64,000 nucleotides of DNA from Adiantum capillus-veneris (Eukaryota > Streptophyta > Polypodiopsida > Polypodiales > Pteridaceae): NCBI GenBank assembly GCA_014529385.2, contig CM043943.1, forward strand, positions 157,599,247 through 157,663,246, in the 5' to 3' direction. The notes beneath the pieces are model-generated. The model did not search any database, was not told the origin of the DNA, and saw only the letters and a program-made list of their open reading frames with translations. The first letter of the stretch is position 1; every line of letters starts with the position of its first letter. The position numbers and the translations under genes were made by a program. This document shows positions 36,255 to 48,635 of the stretch, one piece after another.

Positions 36255-37433
36255 GTCTTTGGGGCTTCATTGTTGCCACAAAGGCTAGCCCACCATTGAC
36301 AAATAGATTTCTAGAAGTGCATAGCTATATGTCGTAGCTTGGAAGACTCCGTGAAGTCCTCGTCTCCAAAGGACGCATCAAATTGCTGGATGAAGGTCAA
36401 TACTTTGTCGGTGGCACTAAAGGTGCCATTGTAGGTGAGAAAAGAGATATTCTTTCCTCCCTCTTTGAACTTCTTGAGCTTTTGAGACCTTCACCATGTA
36501 GGGTAAGATTTTTGATTTCCTCCCCTCTTGTATTCTCTAGGAGAATAGCCATAGCTTTCGTCGGAAGAGGAGGAAGGTGAAGAAAAAGGAGAAGAGGGTG
36601 ACCTCTTTCTTGCATTTTCTTCCTTTGTTTCCTCCCTTCCCTTTTGGAGTGACAATGAGAAGGACTATTGGTTGACTATTTCCTCTTGGGAGAAGTTGGC
36701 GACCGTGTAGACCACTGCCTCTGTGGAGACACATCTTTAGAGGAACTTAGAGATTCATTACTTTCTTGTTCTTTGGATTCCTCCTCTCATATGGGAGAGA
36801 GTCTTCTTTTGGGGGTCTCATCAAGAGGCCTCCTAAGCTCTCTCTCCTCTTGGAGAGGAAGGGATATCCCATAAGCACGAAGTTGTTAAGTAACTTCGGC
36901 TTGCAAAGCAGGGTTGCCCATAGCTTGCTGCAACCTAGTAACAAGATAATTGACAAACATGGGGGCATCATCATTAGCACCTTCATGTGAAAAATCAAAA
37001 TTATCAATGTTCATTCTACTCTTGGTTATTTTTAGTCATGCTAATTAAACTTATGTACAGATTACTTTGTGCTTTGGTACCCTCAAAAACCTTAGTGGCT
37101 TCTCTTCTTTACCTTTGAAAATCAGTCCTCAAGTAGCCACACCCGTGGTTTAGAAATTGTTGATTGCAAAGATTAGTGGCGAGGGTCTAACATTGCTCGA
37201 TTGATTATGGTCCCTGTTGAGCTTGCTCGTAGCTCAATAATGGTTAAACCAAAGGCAAGCCGCGAGAGGCTCAATTATTAAAACTATAGTTCCCAACGAT
37301 GTACCTCGAACTAAGTCCTTCTCAACCAAGATAATAGATCCCTGTCCCACTTACCCTATTGCAATAAACAGGCCCAACCTTTCATGGACAACTTAAGGAC
37401 CTCTTTTCTTAAGCAAGAAAAGAGAAATCAATA
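36255..37433 (-). other. Chromovirus gag N-terminal part and leader, degraded
   Basis: Minus-strand fragments (for example SLGGLLMRPPKEDSLPYERR) lie between the primer-binding site and recognisable gag. Multiple stops in every frame. Confidence 0.45.
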
Positions 37434-37446
37434 GCTCTGATACTAA
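37434..37446 (-). other. Primer-binding site of the chromovirus
   Basis: Minus-strand sequence next to the LTR reads TTAGTATCAGAGC, one or two bases from the initiator methionine tRNA complement TGGTATCAGAGC. Confidence 0.65.
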
Positions 37447-38690
37447 TGAAATGGAAATTTCCTATGAACTTTGAGAATGGCGGAATTAGGAGAATTAGAG
37501 TGAGCATTTTTGTGAGACTACTTTGAGAACATAGAGGGTGAACTTAATTGACGGTCGCAACATAATCATAGTACTTAATTAAGTTGGCATGAATAATACG
37601 TTTGCAAGAGAGAGAGAGAGTTTAGAGAACTTGATAACAGTTGAGGACCGGATTTATGTGGAGCCGCGGCCCCCTCTCCAATAGGCTTTTGTATTATAGA
37701 TTCTTTCATCAAGAGAGACTTGGTACAATACAATATTTGTCCTCCTTGTGACCTAGGTGATGCAATGAATATGGAAAGCTTCATGCACCATGAACATAAC
37801 ATAGACTTTGTAAAAAGCATTAACTATCACCAACCTTAGTCCCAAGGTCTCAAACACCTTCAAAGGTGGAGAGAGATAGCTAGGAATGAGGGTAGGGAAG
37901 AGGAAGAAGAATCATTCATAGGAGAAAGAAATAGTTCCTCACTTATCATCACTCTTCTTGCTAGCATACATAATAGCATAGTGATGAAGATGGAGAAGAT
38001 GACAAGCTTAAGCATTGAAGCATGGCTCTTGGTTGGATTTGCATTCCATAGCCAAGAGTGTTGGTGTAGGCTCTCAAATTCTCTACTAGCTTAGAGAAGG
38101 AAACGGAGCTCTTGCACTTTGCACTCCACACAATGAGAGACAGAGTGTATTTGTGTGTGTGTGTGGGAGAGTATACCCCACAAGCTATCCCCCTCCTTCC
38201 TTGGTCAATCCCCTCTTCTAGCAGTAGCTTGCATTTGATTGTACCTCCTCAAGCTTGACCAATCACATGCTTAGTGCATATCATGCAACAAGGGTAGTCT
38301 TGGGACAAGTGTCCCCCTTTCCATTTGACAGAGAGGACTTGATAAATGCATAGACAATTAATTAAATTAACTAAATTACCATTGGAACCCTTAAGAGACC
38401 AACCAATAGGCTTTAGGCACATTATGAGGGCAACATGAAGAGGATCTTGAAAAGTGTCCTGTCTGCTTTTTTTGCACCAAGATTGCCTTGTGTGAGGGTG
38501 TGTGTGTTCTCTCTCTAGCCCCTACAATGAGGGCCCGCCCCCGCTTGTGTAGGGATATGCATTGACTTTGTGGAACACCTTACCCCCTCAAGCACTTTAG
38601 TCATGGAGAACCTCAGCACGTTAGTTATTAAGCACCTCAAGCACCGTAGTCAACACGACAAGTACCTTAGTAAGCAAGCACGGCAAGCTT
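37447..38690 (-). repeat. 5' LTR of the chromovirus, outer end missing
   Basis: Matches 30516-about 31566, then diverges at ttatcacaaatacg. It has an extra segment of about 175 bp (38237-38411), flanked by gcatttga and ggcacat, that is absent from the other LTR. Its outer third (matching 31570-31876) is not present. Confidence 0.75.
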
Positions 38691-39290
38691 ATCACAAATA
38701 CGAAGGGGCAATCTTATGGAGATGCCACTTTGAGAGCATGATAGTAAGCTGACATAAGGAATGGTCCTCGGTGGACATACATGACTACCAATGGTCCTCG
38801 GAGGATTTGCCATGGTGGATGGTAGAAAGGAGTGCATAAAATTAAAAATAGATCTATTTTGAGCCAAAAAGTGCTCAAAACACCTCCAATTGATGAGCTG
38901 TAAGTGCCTATGGGTTTCTTATAGCAATTTGGATCAAATTGAGCATACTGTTGAACTTAGAAAAGGAAAAAAAATCTAAAATTTTTCTACGAGCTTGTTT
39001 CGAGGTGTCAAATACACTTTTTTTGACTTTTAGCATGCGGATTGTATCGTTTTGATGCTTGGAATGCAAATTGTCATTGTATACTACTTGATGCATATAT
39101 GTGCTTGTGGTTTGCACTTGAGAAAGTATTTATGTGTTTCAAATTACATGTGGAATGAATGATTATGCTTGGAATTCTTTTCAAAATGCCTAATTACACG
39201 TAATTTTGGTGCTCTTTTTTTTTTTGCGTACTAAAAGATGATGAAAATACAAGGTGCATAGATTATTTGGTGTAAATATCAAATTGGTAT
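38691..39290. other. Spacer, nothing recognised
   Basis: AT-rich, without a protein-like frame. Confidence 0.5.
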
Positions 39291-39293
39291 ATA

Positions 39294-41300
39294 TTGCTTT
39301 TTTTGTTGATTTTTTTTAAAAAAAAGAGAGAAGAAAACAAAATAACAAAAAAGGATCCCAATGAACTATACAACAATGATGCTGCCATCCATGCAGACAT
39401 GGATCCACAAAATGTAGCCAAGGGTGATGTGGATAAAGGTATCTACACCCTTGAAGACACTATAAATTCACTTTTGGGGCAAATGACTGCCCTACTTGAG
39501 ATGCAAAACAAGAGCAAGCAAATTGAAACTCAGGAGACGTTGCCACCCCCCCCAAGCTAGAAATGCATGATCAATGGCAAGCAAGGCCATGGGCCAAAAT
39601 GGTAGCTCATAGATCTTAAGTCACCTAAATTTAATGGGCATATTTTCATAATCATACGGTAGATGCATTGGAGCAGTGGCTCTCTAAATGGGAGCAATGC
39701 TATAAACTAAGCCATATTTATGATGACAAGGCCAAGATACAACATACTACATATAATTTGCTAGATGTTGCACATAGATGGTGGCATACGATAGAGCAAG
39801 ATAAAATAGTGCGTTCTAAGACTTGGGTGGATTTCAAAGTGATGCTCACAAAATACCGGTTGATGATCGTAGTTGTGGACTTGATGCATTGTTGTTTGTC
39901 CCAGAATAACATGACTATACATGAGTATGGAGATAAGTATCATGAGGTTGTTTTAAAATTGCTAGAGCATATTCCTGGCTTCTTACAAGTGCACCAAACT
40001 TGCGTTAGGATTGAAGGAGTCTTTGAGGCCTCTTGTGTGCATACCTATGATGCAATAATTTAGTTAGATGCGGGGGAAGGAAGCCAAAGATCCATATATG
40101 ATCCCTATCCTCTCGTGTATTAAAAGGAAAGTTTCTCCTATTTTAGAGAATGCATTTAATTGTTTAGTGCTAACCCCACAACAAAGGGAAAAATATGTTA
40201 TGGATGAAGGAAGGTTTATGTTATGGATGTTTGGGCAAATATAAATTCAAAGATTGCCCTAAGAAATCCAAAATTGTGGCCATGATGGTGTTAAACTCGG
40301 GAAGGGGGGGGGGGGGGGGGGGGGGGGGGGGTGGGTTCACTAGAATAATGTAAAATAACACATGAGCTCAAAATAATGATTGATTATTATTATAACGTTA
40401 CAAAAAAATTTATTTGAAATAGTTAAGTTTTTGATACACAAGGGGAAATTTTATTATAAAGTGTTACGCAGGGGTTTTTAAAACAAAAAAAACTATAGGG
40501 TAGGGGTATTTAGTATTTAGTGATGCCTTTTGGTCTTATTGATGATCCAACAACTTTGATGATCTAGCAACTTTTAGGCTGTTAGTGAATGACGTGTTAA
40601 GGTGATTTCATTGATGATATCTTTGTTTATAGTAGGAATTTGTGAGACAATGAACCACATTTGTACGCAATTGCTCAAGCTTTAAGAGAGGGAGGTCTCT
40701 ATGCTATGTGGATGAGACTTTTCCATGTATGGCTCAGATTGAGTATTTGGGCTATATGCCAAGGGAATCAAGATGGATCCCAAGAAGGTAGCAGTGATTT
40801 TGGCATTGCCTTGCCACAAACCGTAGCAACCTTGAGATCTTTTCTTGGTCTTTCAGGGTTTTATTATAATTTTTTTGAACTCTATTCATTCATGGAAGCT
40901 CCTATGACTAATTTGTTGCAGGATAAATTTCCTTTTAAATGGACTAACAGGCAACAAGAAAGTTTTGAACAATTGAAGAAATCAATTGGCGATGTTGGTG
41001 TCAATATTCTAAGGGAGCATGTTAAAAAAAGCCCGAGAATCCAAGAAATGAAACTAGCTCCTTTCAAAATCCAAATGACAGACCATCGAATAGTCCAGGC
41101 CAATGGTATGATTGAAAATCTTTAGATAAGGTAGACTCTAAGAATTTCAAAACCAATTTCCTGGTACTAGATGCGCAACGGATATATAGTATGCTATTAG
41201 GTAGGCCATGGTTCATGAGTGCAGGACCCATACATGACTATGCAAGCCAAACACTGACCATCCAAGGACCCAATAGAAGAATTTAGATCAAGACAAACAA
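39294..41300 (+). mobile_element. Degraded gypsy-like gag, RNase H and protease remnants
   Basis: 39668-40063 reads WLSKWEQCYKLSHIYDDKAK and HRWWHTIEQDK, typical of gypsy gag. 40780-40985 reads PQTVATLRSFLGLSGFYYNF and FKWTNRQQESFEQLKK, the connection between gypsy RT and RNase H. 41040-41290 in shifting frames reads IQMTDHRIVQANG and YSMLLGRPWFMSAG, the protease tail. Protease after RT is the wrong order for a single element, so at least two fragments are joined or rearranged. Confidence 0.65.
40304..40331. repeat. Homopolymer of 28 G
   Basis: Uninterrupted G run inside the degraded gypsy sequence; its length may be unreliable. Confidence 0.95.
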
Positions 41301-44300
41301 TACCAAAACCTGGAAGAGGGCAATGAGGCCAGAAGAGCTATGTATGACATATAGAATACAAAAGATTGAAAAAATGTTGGCATCCATGAACATATTTCCC
41401 ATGACTAAGATAGACTTAAATGCAATAATTTTGGATCATGAAAGGTCAGAGAACCCCAAAAATAGTAATACCCAAAAAAATTCATTGAGTCAAATCCAAG
41501 TGAAGGAATAGTGAATCTGGATGGTAGGCCTTCTGAAGAATATGAAAGCTAGACTATAGGGGAGGCCAAGCTAGATGAAGACCACTCAATAATGACTACT
41601 ATAATTCTGAGGCATGCAAAGAGTGGAGCATTCATGGACTGAATTAGAATAACTATGAGGAGGTTGCACAACCCAGCGAGCATTCCTTCACCTCCTGTGT
41701 CCACAGAGCCTTCTAGCCTCCTACTTCAACATCTTTACCTCTTGCTGATACATGCATATAGACACCTGTGCATGCTTGGTTTTCTTCACCCACTTCATTG
41801 AAGCTAGAAGAAACTTGAAACAGGGATTAGTACCAGGGTAACCTCAACTCACAATCTCCTATCAACCTATTGGCAAGTATGTCTTTTAGGATGGAAAAAG
41901 GGAACTATTGCAAAACTAGGGAATGATGGCTCTTTTACAAGTTACCAGATTTCCTATTGATTCCAACATCATTGAACAAGTGGTGGATACCTTTGATGCT
42001 AAGATATGAACAATCATAGTTAATAGTGAGAATCTCCAAATTACTGATGTTGATATCTCACATATCTTTAGACTACCATTTGACTAGAAGGTGCAACCAT
42101 GCAGTGGTGATACAATTAGCAATTTTCTAAATAAAATGCCTCAAACCAAGAAGAAGAGAAAGGTAAGAGGGCAAGAAATTCTAGTATTTGCACTGGAGCA
42201 TAGAGCAGCATACAAATTTTCTATAGAGGCCATCGACCTCAAAAAGAATATATGACTTATGTCTCATTTTTTTTTTTGATTCCATTCAATACTTTTGTTC
42301 CTTTAGGCATGATTATTCTACATAGATGTGCCATTATTGTCATCAAATCATAATGCTATAGTTCAGTATTGTCGTGCATGCAATGATTGTCTTAATAAAA
42401 GTAGATCTTGTGAAAAAAATCAACTTGATGCACCATCTAGAGAATTGTCATCAAATCTCCATCATCATTCCAAAGATACCTTGTAGTCAATGACCTAAGG
42501 ATAGAGAGATTGCTCCAAAGCCATCCTAGTAAGCACAGTAAACAACAAAATTGTATCAATCTTAGCTCAGTTCTATTTGGCACTGTGGTGACCCAAACAA
42601 CAAAGGTTAATTTTTTTAAATTTAAAGCCTATGTGTGGCTATATCTGTACTGGGCTACTAGCATCCCAAAACATGGAAATGTGAATAATGAAGTTGAGTG
42701 ACTTAGATAGAGCAGACAACCCTAGTCACACAAGGTACAAAAAGGGACCTAGAAAAGATGCAACAGGAACATCCAAACCAACAACCAAAAAGTAGAAACT
42801 TAGAAAAGAATTCTGGGACTAGCTCAGTGCTAGTCGTAGCTCAGTGCTATGACAAAAAAATCAACAATGGCCCATGTTGAAAAGAAACCAGGATTAGCAA
42901 CAATTGGGGAGGTAGCATGCACTTCAATAGCCACAACCATTGTACTAACTAATTGTACTAACTAACATGATACCAGAGAAAGTAATAGAGCTCCAAAAAG
43001 GCCCAAAACAAATCGGCACATCTGAACAAGCAACCAGTATCACTGCTACCATAATAGAGAGACCACTCAATAGGCTACAAGTTCTTTATAAAAAAATGTT
43101 GGTGAAAAATTTGGTCATAGATTCATCAAAGACATTGGCAGTGCCTTAAAACGTTCCAGTTCTTAGATACCAGACGTAACAAATAGACACTGACACCATC
43201 ACTAAAGGTTGTGTTTCCACCATCCAAATTGATTGAAACACAATAATCAATGATCTTGGCCAAATGATGGAAGCTCAGGGTTCCATCAAACATGCTAATA
43301 TAACTATGGTAGAGCAAGAAGTGGAGAGAGAGATTGCCTAATTAGAAAGTCAAAGAAAAGAGATACTCCAGCTCAAAGAATATCTTATTAAACAAGAGTA
43401 TCAGAGGTAGTCGGATGGAAAAACTACCAAAGAGCTCCAACAACAAGCAGAGCAATTGAAGGCCCAAAATTCAAGTTTGAATGTTGACAAATGGAGGCTC
43501 ACAAAGGATAATTTTACACAAAAGGTTTTACTGGATCAAAAGACAACAGTTCTAAGTAGTTTAAAAGAGGTCCACAATGTACTTAAATAGTCAATTTTGG
43601 ACAAGTCCATTTATCAATCACTAGTGGACATATTTGGCTCTATTGGGAATTTAACTTTGAATTTAGAAGACCTACAATCTAGAGGAAACGATAAAGGATG
43701 ATCCAGAGGCTAGATCCGGAGGCTAATAGCTCCACTTACACTAGTACAATGGCAAATCAAGCTCTCATTGAGAACTTTTGTACAAATGTAGATGAGGATG
43801 AGGATGAAGAGGAAGAAAATAAGGGCAAAGAGCAGGATGAAAAAGATGGGGGAGCATCTGATAAGAAAGTTGATGATGACCCCTCCAATGCTCTTGGATC
43901 CACTCAAGGGGGAAAGATTCCTTGGAACCCTAGTAGGTTTCAAGGTCCATCGGATTAGACATCTAAAAAACCTAATGATAACACCAAAGGGGGACAAGAA
44001 CATGCACCTCTAGAGAAAAAATCTGGCATCGAGTACTTGAGGGTGTTTACAAGTGAAAAGAAAGGAAAAGTTGTGCTAACAGAGTCAGACTCAAACCATA
44101 ACTTTGACTTTTCTCTGACTAATGTTTGAGTCTGAGCAAGAGCCTATGCCAAGAAAAGACACTTCAAATCCAAATCTTTCTATAGAATAATGCTGTATAT
44201 TTGGATCTATAGAGGTATCAGATGATGTATGTAGGGTCTAAAAGAATGATCAAGCGGTGGAAAATCATCATTTATCATGAACAAAAAATTTGCAGTTTAT

Positions 44301-44700
44301 GAGAACATCTGAAAGATTCAAGTCTGAATAGAATACCAGAATTTGTTTTGACACAAGATGAATTACAGGTGAATCTCCAAACCAAGCAGATCACTACAAT
44401 GAATATCCAAAGCTTGGGAAACCAGTCAAAAGTTTTATTGGGAAACAACCAAATTAAAAATGTATGAATGATATCAAAAGGCACTATCAATGAAGATGTA
44501 GATAGCCAAATGACCGATCATAGGGTCACAACTATACTGGGGAACATCGCATCCAACAATCAAGGGCCAAGAACTCAGATGACCCTCCAAGAGTAGAAGA
44601 ATGCTATGAAAAGTCTCTTTCATCTAGTGAGGGTTTGAGAAAGATGACGACTCTAACATTTGGAGGAGAGGATGACTTGAATAATGGGTGGTAGGATTTA
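41301..44700 (+). other. Long remnant of a retroelement-like ORF, unassigned
   Basis: Scattered + frames still read like protein: near 42030-42160 ITDVDISHIFRLPFD followed by a Lys/Arg-rich KKKRKVRGQE, coiled-coil-like Glu/Gln/Lys-rich segments at 43310-43560, and an acidic stretch at 43780-43880 (DEDEDEEEENKGKEQDEKDG). Some plant gypsy elements have a second ORF of this general composition after or instead of integrase. Stops are frequent. I do not recognise a family with confidence. Confidence 0.35.
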
Positions 44701-45029
44701 TTTTGAGATTGCTCCAAGTAGTGGGACAATTGCAACAACAAGACAAGCCCTAGGCTCTCTCCTCCCTTATGATGCTAAGACACCTTCATGCCCTCCATCG
44801 TCGTAGATATGTGGACGTGTTGTTGATTCCACCTCAACTCACAACCCTCGTGGTCCATGTTGGTGATACTTGGGTTTGCCCTCGTTTACACCATTACATT
44901 GATTGCATGCAAGACACTGCAGACCAACACCTCTTGATTGTTTTGATTTGGCAATTCTCATGTGCCCCTGTAGAGACATATGCTTGATTTTTTTTTTTGG
45001 AGTGTGTGGTTCTCTACCATGTGGTCATG

Positions 45030-45345
45030 TGGTTATGTGTGTTTTGGAGTGTATTTTTATGTGTTGTATGCTGCATAGCACAATCCATTTGTGCTATGTG
45101 CTATATAGCACAATACATGTGCTATATGATCATAATATAGCCCTCATCTTCATGGAGTGCGTGTGTTTATGTGCTATACGCTATGTGTGGTTATATGCTA
45201 TATTCTATATGCCATATGCCATATGCTATATGCTATATGCTATATGCTATATGCTATATGCTATATGCTATGTAGCACAATCTAGGTGCTATATGGTCAC
45301 AATATAGCCCTCATCTTCTTGGAATATGTGTGGTTATGTGTTATG
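45030..45345. repeat. Tandem repeats built on ATGCTAT and a longer unit
   Basis: The heptamer atgctat is repeated about ten times at 45205-45272. Around it, a unit of about 166 bases (ctat-tagcacaat...atatagccctcatcttc) occurs at about 45103 and 45269. Self-complementary gctatatagc segments could fold. Confidence 0.85.
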
Positions 45346-45354
45346 TGCTAATTT

Positions 45355-45750
45355 TTTTCCATTAGGATCTTGGCAAGCCCAATGGCAAAAAATTGGCAAC
45401 TGTGCGATGCCACAACAATGAGACGACAATGGATGGCCATAAAACTTTGCAGGGATGGGAAAATATCCCTAATCCCCTCCCCAGCCCAACAAAGTTTCAT
45501 GGCCATTGCTAACCATCTCAATGGTCGGGACCGGCTCACACACCAATTTTTTGTGTTGGGCCCTTAGCAAGCAAAATGGCAAAAAATTGGTGAATGTTCA
45601 GCGCTTGACTATTGAGACAACAATGGATGTCCATGAAACTTTGCAGGGGTGGGGAAAACACCCTACCCCCTATCCTTGTGAAAGTGTAAGAAAGCAACGG
45701 AGGCTCTGGAATGGGGAGAGTTTTCCAGATACTTCCCAAATTTCATAACA
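45355..45750. repeat. Diverged direct repeat with internal inverted parts
   Basis: aatggcaaaaaattgg...gaaactttgcaggg(a/g)tgggg occurs at about 45378-45465 and 45571-45660. Between them lies a partial inverted copy (ccccagcccaacaaagtttcatggccat). The layout suggests a fold-back or MITE-like relic. Confidence 0.5.
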
Positions 45751-46118
45751 AACTAGCCGATTTCCTTTCAAGAATCTTGGAGGCCTCTATTGATAACTAC
45801 AACAAATCATTGGTATACTTGATGAACCAACTAATATGGCCCCGTCATTGATTCATCATGCCCCTAGATTCACCAAAGCATCTTTCAAGTTAGATACTGT
45901 GCTTTTTTGTTCTATTTCATTGAGTACAAATTTCCAAGCCACCTAGATCACCTTGCTCTGCTAATACCGTTCCTGGATCTCATCTACTGCTCTGACATAT
46001 CTCATTTGACTGACTAGTTCATTATAATTGGGATAGAGGGCTGGATAGAGTCTTGTACACATAGCTTAGCATAAGGGTTGAGAGAGAGGAATCTTGCAAG
46101 AGAATGGCTTAAAGATTG

Positions 46119-46294
46119 TAAACCCCAAACTCCAGGCACCTCTTGTGGAATTATTTAATTTAATTATTTAATTATTTAATTATTTAATTATTTAATTATT
46201 TAATTATTTAATTATTTAATTATTTAATTATTTAATTATTTAATTATTTAATTATTTAATTGTAAACCCCAAACTCCAGGCACCTCTTGTGGAG
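46119..46294. repeat. (AATTATTT)n array between two copies of a 33-bp repeat
   Basis: Roughly 13 units of the octamer AATTATTT (46152-46260) are flanked on both sides by the same sequence tgtaaaccccaaactccagg followed by cacctcttgtgga (46119-46151 and 46262-46294). Confidence 0.95.
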
Positions 46295-46775
46295 TTGAGT
46301 ATTAATTTTTTTATTGATTTATTTAGGTGCCAAAAATTTGAGACCCCTTTTTACACTTTAGTTCATGGGTGGTTCCTATCACTTATTGCATGACCCTTTA
46401 TAGGGTGGGTTCTCACTAAATATTTACAATGGAGCCATATCGGCTTATTGGAAAAATAACTATATCATCATTATGCATAGGTAGATAGTCGAGAAGTATT
46501 ATTTTGTTGTTGGCACCTTCTCCTCAATTCCTAGAGTTCCAGTCTACACAACATCAACTCAATATTATTGAAAATAAAAGATATCATAGTAATTAATCAT
46601 TACACGCCAACTATCCCAATTATAATGCTAACCACATACATCAATCTATAAAATTCTTTTCAAGATCATTTTTTGACATCTTTAATTTGTATGTGAAGAT
46701 GTGAGAAAATATAAAATATAAGAATCGCTACTATTGAACCCATGTGATATGTATTTTTTTAGTTGTAGTGACCCC
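46295..46775. other. Spacer, nothing recognised
   Basis: AT-rich, without a protein-like frame or a repeat shared with the rest of the window. Confidence 0.5.
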
Positions 46776-46776
46776 C

Positions 46777-46930
46777 TCAAGATGAGCTGCCTATCCGAAT
46801 GTTGTCTCTTCCAATGCATTGATTGTAGGTTATGCCCAACAAGGCCAAGGCCATGGCCAAAAAGCTCTCAACTATCTTCACCAGATGCAAAATGAGAGTA
46901 TCTCTACAAACCAATATTTTTCTTTTTTGG
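46777..46930 (-). mobile_element. Second LINE fragment
   Basis: The minus frame reads ILVCRDTLILHLVK and ALLGITYNQCIGRDN. The corresponding region of the neighbouring LINE reads LALQILGISYKSLHSKDH, so this is another diverged copy of the same ORF2 region, placed just beyond the 3' end of the first. Confidence 0.5.
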
Positions 46931-47770
46931 CAAAACTTACAATTGTGAGTGGATAGTATTAAGAACATCAGAAATATACACCAACCTCGAGCTTAGACCG
47001 AGCCTTGAGGGTCAAAGGATTACAAGTTTTTTGCTCGACAAAGAAACCAGAACTACTCCTAGGCTTTACTTATTACAAGATGTCATCATGACTTGTATTG
47101 TTCTAGACCAGTCCTTTGAGGCTTGTTTGTCTTCGATCATGTGGATCGTCATTCTGCTCTCTTGTATGATTTCACAAAAGCTTGCCATAGCCAAAGCCCC
47201 CTCAAACACGTGCCGGTTCCTTGCTTGCCAAATCCGCTGAAAGAAGTAGTGTACATGATTATTTGAGTGCAGACAAGAAGAGCAGACTTCCCAACCTGTT
47301 ACTACCAAAGACCGGATCAGTCTTGAAGAACTTAATTTGCCATGTCCTTTGAATCCACTTGCATATTTTCCTTGCCATGTCACTGATTGCTTGGCATCCC
47401 ATGAAAAGGTGGGCTAGGTCTTCACTAGCTATTCTGCACCCCGAGCAACGATGGGACCCAATTCCTCTTTCTTGTATCTTTATGCCCGTTGGCGGGCAGA
47501 GCACCCCACATCACTTCCCACAGAAATATCTTCATATACTGAGGCCACCTTGGCGTCCAGATGTTCTCCATGACTCTCTCCAGGTACAAACCAAAATCTT
47601 ATGCTTGCACCTTGATGGCCTGTGGCACAAGAAGTTTTTGATGCACTTCATGTACGGGATGTGGTCTTTGGAATGCAATGATTTGTAGGATATGCCCAAG
47701 ATTTGCAAGGCTAGGAGCTCCTGGCTATTTTCCTTCAATGCAAAGGGAAGATGTCTCTTCAAACATAGAA
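46931..47770 (-). mobile_element. LINE 3' fragment with zf-RVT domain
   Basis: Minus-strand frames at 47259-47504 and 47066-47383 read LCPPTGIKIQERGIGSHRC, CSGCRIASEDLAHLFMGC, KICKWIQRTWQIKFF and IWQARNRHVFEG. This is the zinc-binding C terminus of plant LINE ORF2. It ends with the same 3' non-coding motif as the fragment at 540-1100. 5'-truncated and frameshifted. Confidence 0.8.
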
Positions 47771-47930
47771 TTTTGCAAAATTTTTAGGAGGATATGCCCA
47801 ACAAAGGAAATTATGGAATTATTTTTGCAACGATATTGAGGAGGATATGCCAACATAGAATTTTGTAAAATTTTTAGGAGGATATGCCCAAAAAAGGAAA
47901 TTAGGGAATTATTCAAGACAAAGGTGGTTA
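47763..47930. repeat. Tandem duplication of 90 bp
   Basis: acatagaattttgcaaaatt starts at 47763 and its variant at 47853. Both copies continue with tttttaggaggatatgccca. Confidence 0.85.
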
Positions 47931-48157
47931 GCTTTGCCACCTTTTGGAATTCCAATGGAATTGGCCCTCCTAGGAGATTGATGTCTAAATGCAATTACTC
48001 GAGTACCACACGCAACAAAATCCACACAAAATGTCACTTTATTTGCATGGAAATCCCTCTTTAATATCCTCACTTATACCAAAAAGTGCTTCTTGGCCAC
48101 ATTCATATTGCGTATGTATGATGCCTAGGCAATTCCAGGCCACTTTGAACCTCTCCC

Positions 48158-48158
<1 letters not shown>

Positions 48159-48228
<70 letters not shown>

Positions 48229-48233
48229 ACTCA

Positions 48234-48290
<57 letters not shown>
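48159..48290. repeat. Compound microsatellite C36-(CT)n-(CA)n
   Basis: A pure C run (48159-48194) is followed by CT repeats, a short (actc) stretch and CA repeats. Long frames through it are artefacts. Confidence 0.97.
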
Positions 48291-48294
<4 letters not shown>

Positions 48295-48635
48295 TGGCAA
48301 AAGTCTTTTCTTTATTTTGAAATCAACTAGTCTTGCTTGGTGGGCCTTGCTATATAACATCTATAGAATATAACATGAAATATGCAAATTGACTTTTAGC
48401 AGCTAGCATGACTAAAGAGAACAAAAGCAAGACTAATTTGAGAAGGGCGGCATTGCGTGAAAGGGATATACACTCAAAAAATGCTATAATGTTCATGGGA
48501 TCAATTATTAGAGTTTATAGGAGTGGTCACAGTTGAGATTATATCCAAGCGAGGTTGTATTACAGATGAAATTTTTCATTGAATGGTTGCTAGCACAACA
48601 AAGGTGGATTTTGACTGTGTTTTGTCTTTCTTCTT

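Larger units (their letters stand above)
30516..38690 (-). mobile_element. Old Ty3/gypsy chromovirus
   Basis: LTR-like direct repeats start with TG at 30516 and 37447 and enclose minus-strand gag, protease, RT, RNase H, integrase and a chromodomain, in gypsy order. The primer-binding site at 37434-37446 resembles the initiator-tRNA type. The right-hand LTR can be followed only to about 38690 and lacks its outer end. Numerous stops and frameshifts, and about 10% LTR difference by eye, mark it as older than the other two complete elements. Confidence 0.85.

Noticed and set aside
46152-46260. Regular short repeats that could suggest a CRISPR array
   Set aside because: The units are contiguous octamers with no spacers, and the genome is plant nuclear.
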